Assembly: GCA_039029915.1 (NCBI GenBank)
Contig: JBCCFD010000057.1
Location: 1-25,571 of the forward strand
Reading direction: 5' to 3'
DNA from: QQUD01 sp039029915
GTDB taxonomy: Bacteria > Chloroflexota > Anaerolineae > Promineifilales > Promineifilaceae
Length of the DNA: 25,571 nt
Notes under the pieces: generated by a model
What the model was told of the DNA's origin: nothing
Database searches by the model: none
Seen by the model: only the letters and a program-made list of their open reading frames with translations
Translations under genes and position numbers: made by a program
In this document: positions 15,528 through 21,892 of the stretch, one piece after another
Layout: each line of letters starts with the position of its first letter
Position numbering within the stretch: the first letter of the stretch is position 1

Positions 15528-16553
15528 ATGCCAAAAACCAGTAGAAAGCAAACGATTTTGATTATTGATGACAATATCACCAATCTAAAGGTGGTTATGG
15601 AGTATCTGCAGGCGTATAGCTTTGAAATTTTGGTGGCCCGTAATGGGGCTGATGGACTTGAAAGCGCTGAACTAGCCACACCAGACTTGATTTTGCTTGA
15701 TGTGCAAATGCCTGGTTTGGATGGGTTTGAGGTTTGCCGACGTTTGAAGGCGAATCCAGAAACGGCCGTTATCCCCGTCATCTTCATGACCGCTTTAACG
15801 GATGCAAATGACAAAGTTCAGGGATTGGAGGCGGGGGCTGTTGATTACGTGACCAAGCCCATTGAGTCTAAAGAACTTCTTGCTCGGGTTAATACACATC
15901 TCGAGCTACAGGCATTACAAAAAGAGCTGCAGGATAATAATGAGGTGTTAGAAGAAAAAGTAGAAGAAAGAACGGCCGTTTTGCAAGAAGAGATTCGGCG
16001 GCGAGAAAAAGAAGAGGCCGAAAAAGCCCAGCTTGCTAAAACAATGACTCAGCAAAGCGAACACCTGCGTAATTTAACCCAACTATTTTTAGAAAATCAG
16101 CAAAAACAGCAGCTTGGCTTGACGCAAACCTTCCAAGAGCAAATTGTGCAAAAACTCAAGCTCCTTCAAACAAACCTGTTGCTCACCCAAAACGTTCTGA
16201 ATCATACAGAGCCAACGGAATACGATGCTCAGTTAGCTATTGAGCAGCTCAATCAGGCTCACGCTCTATTAGATAAGTTGCTCAACCAAACTGAACAGGT
16301 GGCCACAACGCTAGATCAAGCCTCAAATGAAAGCAAAACCTTGCTGGAGAATCCGCTGATGAGCTTAAGCGTGCGCGAACGAGAAGTGCTGCAATACCTA
16401 TCTGCTGGCAAGACGCGCAGCGAAATTGCCGAAATGTTAATTATTACGCCAGGTACTGTCAGCACCTATCGGGCCAGAATCATGGAAAAACTCAACGTTG
16501 AGGATAATGCCTCCTTGATGAAGCTGGTTGTTGAACATCAGCTACACAACTAA
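15528..16553 (+). CDS. response regulator: REC, coiled coil, degenerate DHp-like segment, LuxR HTH
   Basis: This 341-aa protein has a receiver domain 8-125 with Asp14-15, acceptor Asp58, Thr88 and Lys110. Then comes a coiled coil at about 130-180 (EEKVEERTAVLQEEI) of the type normally linking domains to a histidine kinase core. Residues about 186-262 resemble the HisKA_3 dimerisation helices of NarX-type kinases (LGLTQTFQEQIVQKLKLLQ), but the phospho-acceptor His-Asp is replaced and there is no ATPase domain. The C-terminus (279-341) is a complete LuxR/FixJ HTH (SLSVREREVLQYLSAGKTRS, then TPGTVSTYRARIMEKL). It is probably the DNA-binding output of the operon, activated by the upstream kinases. 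GGAGA at 15519-15523 supports the ATG. The DHp resemblance is my inference. Confidence 0.92.
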   Translation: MPKTSRKQTILIIDDNITNLKVVMEYLQAYSFEILVARNGADGLESAELATPDLILLDVQMPGLDGFEVCRRLKANPETAVIPVIFMTALTDANDKVQGLEAGAVDYVTKPIESKELLARVNTHLELQALQKELQDNNEVLEEKVEERTAVLQEEIRRREKEEAEKAQLAKTMTQQSEHLRNLTQLFLENQQKQQLGLTQTFQEQIVQKLKLLQTNLLLTQNVLNHTEPTEYDAQLAIEQLNQAHALLDKLLNQTEQVATTLDQASNESKTLLENPLMSLSVREREVLQYLSAGKTRSEIAEMLIITPGTVSTYRARIMEKLNVEDNASLMKLVVEHQLHN

Positions 16554-16558
16554 AAAAT

Positions 16559-18013
16559 ATGACACAAAAAATCAAACAGTTAGAATCCGTTGCCCGTCAA
16601 TTGGAGCCATCTCAAAGCGAACGCCATCATCTATTAACCAATGTAACTGCTTACGCTGAATCGTTTATACAAAACTTGGGCGAGGCTCCCGCTTTTGTGA
16701 CCGGAACAGACAACGGCCTTTCTCTTCTCGATTCTCCCATTGAGGAAAACGGCATCTCTATAGAAGCTGCTCTTACGCTACTCAAGGAAAACGTAGATTG
16801 TCCTAATCTTAGTCCCGGTTCTCCCCGAATGTTTGGGTATATTCCCGGCGGTCCGCTATACCCTTCCGCCTTAGGTGATTATTTGGCGGCAATATCTAAT
16901 CGCTTTGCAGGCATCTTTTATGCATCTCCGGGAGCGGTGCGCATGGAAAATATGCTGCTACGATGGACCGCAGATTTGATGGGGTATCCGGAAACAGCGG
17001 CCGGAAATTTGACGTCTGGGGGTAGCATCGCTCATTTGATAGCCATTGTGACGGCACGGGAGGCGATGCGAGTGAAGCCGGCCAATATCGAGCGCACGGT
17101 GGTGTATACGACTCATTTTGTGCATCATGCCGTGACGAAAGCGCTGAAGATTGCAGGGTTGGAAACGGCCGTTCAGCATACCATCCCAGTTGACGACCAG
17201 TATCGGCTTGATGCCAACGCCCTCGAGCAAGCTATCTTAGCGGATAAACAGGCTGGGCTTATTCCTTGGCTTGTTATTGCTTCAGCAGGCACCACCCACA
17301 CAGGGGCAGTTGATCCGCTGGCTCAAATTGGCCGATTAACCAAAGCGCATGATATTTGGTTTCATGTGGATGGGGCGTATGGGGCCGCCTTTATGCTTTG
17401 TGAGGAAGGGCGAAGTAGGTTGGCGGGTATCGAGCTGTCTGATTCAATGATTATTGACCCTCACAAAGGTTTTTTTATGCCGTGGGGAACAGGCATTGTG
17501 CTTGTTAAAGATCGACGACATCTGTACGAAGCGCATCACGATAGCGCATCCTATATGCAGGACGCGCTGGATTTGATCGAAGAGCTATCTCCAGCCGATC
17601 TTTCCCCTGAACTTTCTAAGCATTTCCGAGGGGTGCGCATGTGGCTGCATCTCAAGCTGTTTGGGGTGGCACCTTTTCGAGCAGCGCTGGCGGAAAAGAT
17701 TGAACTGGCTCGTTATTTTTACGAAAAGTTAAAAGAGCTGGATGGATTTGAGGTGGGACCTTACCCCGATCTTTCCGTAGTAACGTATCGATATCTTCCA
17801 AAACAGGGAGATGTGGACGACTTTAATCGCCAATTATTAGAGGCGATTTTAGAAGACGGCCGTATATTTATCAGCTCAACCCAATTAGATGGCAACTTTG
17901 TGCTGCGGCTCGTGGTGCTTAACTTTCAAACCCATCTTGAAGAAGTTGATTTAGCACTGGAAATCCTGCAGGAGCAGGCTCAAAAACTATGTAGCGAATC
18001 ATCTGTTGCCTAA
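16559..18013 (+). CDS. PLP-dependent group II amino acid decarboxylase family protein
   Basis: This 484-aa protein belongs to the fold-type I PLP decarboxylases (aromatic-L-amino-acid / glutamate decarboxylase relatives). Visible features are GSPRMFGYIPGGPLYPS (88-103), LTSGGSIAHL (151-160, phosphate cup), stacking His189 or His190, FHVDGAYG with Asp271 contacting the pyridine nitrogen, and the Schiff-base Lys303 in IIDPHKGFFMPWG. It should turn an amino acid into an amine and CO2, although some relatives are aldehyde synthases or lyases, so the substrate is open. Its ATG is 5 bp after the response regulator stop with no binding site, so it is translated by coupling as the last gene of the signalling operon. 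It converges with the SARP-type gene 41 bp away. Confidence 0.92.
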   Translation: MTQKIKQLESVARQLEPSQSERHHLLTNVTAYAESFIQNLGEAPAFVTGTDNGLSLLDSPIEENGISIEAALTLLKENVDCPNLSPGSPRMFGYIPGGPLYPSALGDYLAAISNRFAGIFYASPGAVRMENMLLRWTADLMGYPETAAGNLTSGGSIAHLIAIVTAREAMRVKPANIERTVVYTTHFVHHAVTKALKIAGLETAVQHTIPVDDQYRLDANALEQAILADKQAGLIPWLVIASAGTTHTGAVDPLAQIGRLTKAHDIWFHVDGAYGAAFMLCEEGRSRLAGIELSDSMIIDPHKGFFMPWGTGIVLVKDRRHLYEAHHDSASYMQDALDLIEELSPADLSPELSKHFRGVRMWLHLKLFGVAPFRAALAEKIELARYFYEKLKELDGFEVGPYPDLSVVTYRYLPKQGDVDDFNRQLLEAILEDGRIFISSTQLDGNFVLRLVVLNFQTHLEEVDLALEILQEQAQKLCSESSVA

Positions 18014-18054
18014 TAGTATTGGGTTGATTCCTTGACGAATCGGTCCATTAGAAA

Positions 18055-21000
18055 TCAAATGTCTCTGAGCTTACGCTTCACGCGGGCGAGATCGACATGG
18101 GTGGGCAAAACGGCCGTTTCTAATATCTCAAGTGACTGGGAATAATATTCAGAAGCTGTTTGATACGCTTCCACCTCACGGAAATAATCCCCCATGCTGA
18201 TCAATGAATGAGCGACGGCTGGGTGAGATGGTTTATAGTTTTTTTGCACCAGCGTTAGCGCTTGATCAAGATATGCTTTCGCCTTATCACCCTGATTGAG
18301 TTTTAAATAAAGGTTACCTAAATTGTTTAAATTTTTGGCCGTTTCGGCATGGTCGGGGTTGTCTGCAAGCTGATGTTCTATCGTTTGTAAAAAAACCGCT
18401 TCAGCTTCGTCAAGTCGTCCTGTTTTTAGATAGATTATGCCTAAAGTATTTGTGCTTTGTATGGTATAGGGATGCTCAGGGGGGAGCAGTTTTTTGCGAA
18501 TGGCTAGTGCGCGATTCGTGTAAGATTCTGCTTTGGCGAACGCTTCAACTTGAATTAGTGTCGTTGCGTAATTACTTAAAACCATAGCTGTTGTTTCATG
18601 TTCTTCACCAAACTGCTGATGGCAGGCCTCCATCGCTTCATCCAGAAAAATAAAGGCTTGCTCATAGTTTCCTTGGTTAGAATATAAATCTGCCAGTGAA
18701 TTTAAATTTGAAATGATATAAGGGTTATTTTCAGGAAATCGCTCTCTTCGAATCGTTAAAGTTTTCTCTAATAGCGTTCTCGCTCGTTCATATTCCCCGG
18801 CAGCATTCAAAATGGACCCTAAATTAAACATCGAGATTGATGTAAGAACCGGATTTAGGTTGGGAATCTTCTCAAAAACGTTGATAGCTTTTTGATAATA
18901 GTCAATTGCTTGCTCAAACTCTCCTTTCAGATGATGTAAAATGCCAAGGTTACTAATGCTTTTCGCTGTTCTTTCGTCATTTTGGCCTAATAATTCTTCA
19001 TACATGCTGTTTGTTTTGGTGTACATTTCGCTTGCTGCTTCAATATCACCTAAACGCCAATAGACCGTTCCTAAAGAGTTTGTGATATTCGCAAAATCGA
19101 TACGGTCGGTATAGCCAAGCTTCTTAAGAACGGCAAATGCTCTTTCCAAATAGGTTTTAGCAGCGGAATACTTTGCCCCTTCGATTAAGTGTTTAGCCCA
19201 TGCGTGTGCAAATCTTGCTGTATATACATTTTCTTGGTCAAAAGAACTGTTTGCAAGATGATGAAGCTGTTTAGGCTGTATTGGAAGTTTTAATAATGCT
19301 AGTTCTTGTGTCCAGCTTTCTTTGATCGTTTCCCAAACGACGAACTGAACCCGTGCATGCGCCTCTCCGGTTTCGGCCAGCACCCGGCTGGCGAATGCCG
19401 TAATCAATCGATGAACAGACAATGATTCCTGACCATTCGAGCGAATGAATCCAAGAGATTCAAGACGGGTTACAGCGTCTTCTGCTAAAAGTTGCCCCAT
19501 CAAATCATCTGCTTGATGCATTTTTAATAAAAGGTGGCGAGGTATTGGTTCACTTGGGGCAAATTGGGCAGTACAAGCTAGCAGAAATCTGGCTGTTTGA
19601 TCAATGGCGTCATTAATATCAAGTTGTTCAAGATTAACTGCAAAAGTATGGAATACGTCGAGTTCATGTCCCGTTGGAGAATAGACTGCACCTCTCCCCT
19701 TTAAAGAGGGATGTTCAAAAACGCCTTGATTTTCAAGCTGTTGCAGATACTGAACGGCCGTAATTTGTTGATATCGCTTTAAGAAACTGCTGGCTAAATG
19801 GAGCGCCAGCGGTAAATGCCCGACGGTTTCCGCAATGGCCAACGCTTCATCAGGGGTGAGTTTAGGCACCACCTTTGTCATTAAATCAATGCTTTCCTCC
19901 TGATCAAGAACGGATAATTGGCGTTCGACCCCCTGTAAAGCATTAGACCAGTTGGCGCGGCGGCTCGTTATCAATACCCGACAGCCGCCAGTGACAGGAA
20001 GCCATTCAGATAGTAAAGATTCTTCTTCGCAGTTATCAAAAATGAGCAGCCTGGGGATGGGGTCCTGCCACGCTTTTTTAATGCGATCGAGTTTGTCTTT
20101 TTTACTTAGCTGAGTGGTCTCATTATATAGGCCAAGACCTCGCTCACCACCAATCTCTAGTAGTTCGTTGACAATATTTTCATCATCGGTAAAGCTGATC
20201 CAAAAGATCCCGCCGTGATAATAGCGGCCGTAGCGATAGCAATATTCCACCGCCAGCTGGGTTTTTCCCAAACCGCCCATCCCCGTAATAGCCATTGTCC
20301 GTTGAAACGGTTTCGTTGGGTCTGAGTGGAGCGATAGATGATTAGCAATCTTAAGCAGTGACTCCTTGCGACCCGTAAAATCATTGTTCCTTTGATAAGG
20401 GATAAAAGAGTTTGCGGGTAAAAAAGCAGGTTCTGAAAGTTGATTATCATCTGGCCATGCAGCTTGAGCGGGTAAGGATTGAGGCAGCTCCACCGCCGCC
20501 TTCTTAAGCGCCAACAGCTGTTGGTAAAGGGCTGTCGTTTCTTTTTCAGGCTCTACACCAAGTTCGTCTAATAACTGCTGGCGACTCCTTTCATATTGAG
20601 CGATAGCGGTATCATGCTGCCCGTTTGCAGTAAGGGCTCGGAGCAGGTTTCGTAGCGCTTCTTCGTTTAATAGATCTGATTCAAGCCAGCGTTTTGTGAT
20701 GTTAATTTGCTTGGTGGTGTCGTTCTGTTTTTCATAAGTCGCCGTTAATTGGCGAAAGGCGTCGAGGGTTTGTAAATGCAAACGCTCTCGCTCAACAATA
20801 AGCCACTCATTGAAACGGTACGTGCCCTCTAGGTAGAAGTTTTCGATCAGCGGCCCTTTGATTGTCGCCAATCCTTGTTCTAAGCTATCTGCCTCACCGG
20901 CAAGCAAGTTCTCTTGCAGGTCGTATAGGTCAACGGCCGTATCTGCCGTTGGCCGAAAGCAAAGCGTTGTTCGCGTCACAATCAGTTCGGGAATCTGTTT

Positions 21001-21216
21001 TTGAATTCTCGTTAGCAAAACGCGTAACCGAGCTAAGGACTGCTTAGTGGATGTTGACTCCCAGAGTAAATCTGCAACCGCTTCCCGTTCTTGGGGCTGC
21101 CTCTTAACGATGAGATAGGCTAACAGAGCGCAGCCTTTTCGGCTGCTCATTACTGGCATTAATTGGTTGTCGGACTCGAAAGAAAGAGTCCCTAAAAGAT
21201 TAAAATGTCTTGTCAT
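18055..21216 (-). CDS. SARP/AfsR-type regulator: winged helix, BTAD, NB-ARC, TPR
   Basis: This 1053-aa protein begins with an OmpR-like winged helix (about 3-90: HFNLLGTLSF, RKGCALLAYLIVKRQ, AVADLLWE, ARLRVLLTRIQ), followed by a bacterial transcriptional activation domain (about 95-240: VDLYDLQ, RERLHLQTLDAFRQL, QYERSRQQLLDELGVEP). An NB-ARC/STAND ATPase follows at about 275-480 (FTGRKESL, Walker A GMGGLGKTQ 312-320, Walker B LLIFDNC 390-396, TSRR, GHLPLAL 466-472). TPR repeats of the kinesin-light-chain kind run from about 680 to 1045. AfsR-like proteins bind direct repeats in target promoters and are gated by ATP and often by Ser/Thr kinases; a Ser/Thr kinase gene lies nearby. AGGT 4-5 nt before the ATG supports the start. 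A divergent small gene with SARP-like repeats lies upstream. Confidence 0.94.
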   Translation of the reverse strand: MTRHFNLLGTLSFESDNQLMPVMSSRKGCALLAYLIVKRQPQEREAVADLLWESTSTKQSLARLRVLLTRIQKQIPELIVTRTTLCFRPTADTAVDLYDLQENLLAGEADSLEQGLATIKGPLIENFYLEGTYRFNEWLIVERERLHLQTLDAFRQLTATYEKQNDTTKQINITKRWLESDLLNEEALRNLLRALTANGQHDTAIAQYERSRQQLLDELGVEPEKETTALYQQLLALKKAAVELPQSLPAQAAWPDDNQLSEPAFLPANSFIPYQRNNDFTGRKESLLKIANHLSLHSDPTKPFQRTMAITGMGGLGKTQLAVEYCYRYGRYYHGGIFWISFTDDENIVNELLEIGGERGLGLYNETTQLSKKDKLDRIKKAWQDPIPRLLIFDNCEEESLLSEWLPVTGGCRVLITSRRANWSNALQGVERQLSVLDQEESIDLMTKVVPKLTPDEALAIAETVGHLPLALHLASSFLKRYQQITAVQYLQQLENQGVFEHPSLKGRGAVYSPTGHELDVFHTFAVNLEQLDINDAIDQTARFLLACTAQFAPSEPIPRHLLLKMHQADDLMGQLLAEDAVTRLESLGFIRSNGQESLSVHRLITAFASRVLAETGEAHARVQFVVWETIKESWTQELALLKLPIQPKQLHHLANSSFDQENVYTARFAHAWAKHLIEGAKYSAAKTYLERAFAVLKKLGYTDRIDFANITNSLGTVYWRLGDIEAASEMYTKTNSMYEELLGQNDERTAKSISNLGILHHLKGEFEQAIDYYQKAINVFEKIPNLNPVLTSISMFNLGSILNAAGEYERARTLLEKTLTIRRERFPENNPYIISNLNSLADLYSNQGNYEQAFIFLDEAMEACHQQFGEEHETTAMVLSNYATTLIQVEAFAKAESYTNRALAIRKKLLPPEHPYTIQSTNTLGIIYLKTGRLDEAEAVFLQTIEHQLADNPDHAETAKNLNNLGNLYLKLNQGDKAKAYLDQALTLVQKNYKPSHPAVAHSLISMGDYFREVEAYQTASEYYSQSLEILETAVLPTHVDLARVKRKLRDI

Positions 21217-21289
21217 ATTTACCTATAAACTTGGGCCGTCATCTGACCTCTAGCTATTGTGTACAAATCAAAAATTTATAGTATGCCAT

Positions 21290-21336
21290 CCACATATTGC
21301 TCTGGTTGAACAGATCTAGGTGGTTGCAATATGTGG
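21290..21336. repeat. 11-bp inverted repeat in the promoter region of the SARP-type gene
   Basis: The arms CCACATATTGC (21290-21300) and GCAATATGTGG (21326-21336) are perfect complements across a 25-nt loop that itself contains TCTG-N6-CAGA and AGATCT. The repeat lies about 75 bp upstream of the minus-strand SARP gene. Operator or transcript hairpin are both possible; it is too far from any stop codon to be a terminator of a known gene. Confidence 0.65.
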
Positions 21337-21433
21337 CACTGATGTCATTTGCGGGCCGTTGTTTTTAGCTTGTAACTTTATTCAGTATTGCTGTTATCAA
21401 CCGTTTCTTGATTGTCTGCCCGTGAACTTGCCG

Positions 21434-21466
21434 TGAAACGTTCATGAAACGTTTGTCTTTTAATAT
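21434..21466 (+). promoter_or_regulatory. SARP-like direct repeats and -10 box of the small divergent gene
   Basis: TGAAACGTT occurs at 21434-21442 and again at 21445-21453, an 11-bp period (one helical turn). A TAATAT -10 box (21461-21466) begins 7 bp after the second repeat, and there is no good -35 box. This is the layout of promoters activated by SARP/AfsR proteins, where the repeats replace the -35 contact. The neighbouring divergent gene encodes such a protein. Confidence 0.6.
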
Positions 21467-21475
21467 GTGCTCTGT

Positions 21476-21679
21476 ATGAACGAATATCATGCTTTTTTAC
21501 TTCGTTTAAGGCGCGGCCATCAGGACCTGAATTGGCGTGTTTCATTGGAAAATGCACATACCCAAGAAGTGCTTCACTTTCGCTCGGAGAGGGAGCTTTT
21601 TGCATTTCTTGAAAAAGTCTGTGCTCCATCGTCAACGCCAAAGACCGGTTCCGGAAATGATCAGATGCTACAAAGCTGA
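21476..21679 (+). CDS. small conserved-looking protein of unknown function, probably leaderless
   Basis: This is a 67-aa frame beginning MNEYHAFLLRLRRG and running through WRVSLENAHTQEVLHF to ERELFAFLEKV, followed by a disordered Ser/Thr/Gly tail. The alternating pattern (short helix, WRVSLEN strand, TxExLHF strand, ELFAFL helix) looks like a folded mini-domain, and I believe similar small proteins occur beside long TPR regulators in Chloroflexota, though I cannot check this. ATG 21476 is preferred over GTG 21467. The TAATAT at 21461-21466 places transcription start within a few bases of the ATG, and there is no Shine-Dalgarno sequence, so it would be leaderless. It is divergent from the SARP-type gene and may be its target or effector. 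Confidence 0.6.
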   Translation: MNEYHAFLLRLRRGHQDLNWRVSLENAHTQEVLHFRSERELFAFLEKVCAPSSTPKTGSGNDQMLQS

Positions 21680-21733
21680 TCAAAAAATTGTCTGCGAGGC
21701 AGTATAAGGGAAAAGTTTGGGATTTTTCCCAAA

Positions 21734-21779
21734 TGTATCAACTATTGATACAAAATTGTCTACTTTTGTATACATACAA
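21734..21779 (+). promoter_or_regulatory. possible promoter overlapped by two TGTAT/ATACA inverted repeats
   Basis: TTGATA (21745-21750) and TATACA (21769-21774), spaced 18 bp, form a reasonable sigma-70-type promoter for the giant protein gene. The -35 box overlaps the repeat TGTATCA-ACTAT-TGATACA (21734-21752), and the -10 box lies inside TTGTAT-AC-ATACAA (21766-21779). Both repeats share TGTAT/ATACA half-sites, so a repressor bound there would block polymerase. The implied leader is about 110 nt. Confidence 0.45.
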
Positions 21780-21881
21780 GCTGTTTTCGTTTTGGCAAAA
21801 TCAATAACGAATAATGTGTGTTCTTTTCATCCCTATCTCACTTTCCAAAATTTAAAAAATTGTAAGTTGTTTGTATCTTGT

Positions 21882-21886
21882 AGGAG
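21882..21886 (+). promoter_or_regulatory. ribosome binding site of the giant exported protein gene
   Basis: AGGAG lies 6 nt before ATG 21893 and fixes the start of a frame that has no stop in the window. Confidence 0.8.
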
Positions 21887-21892
21887 TTTTTT

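Noticed and set aside
18026..18041. GATTC-N6-GAATC between the decarboxylase and SARP genes as a bidirectional terminator
   Set aside because: The stem is only 5 bp, and no T-run follows on either strand.
21708..21730. GGGAAAA-N9-TTTTCCC after the small 67-aa gene as its terminator
   Set aside because: The stem is mostly A-T, the T-run is inside the stem, and the next bases are AAATG; it is too weak to call.
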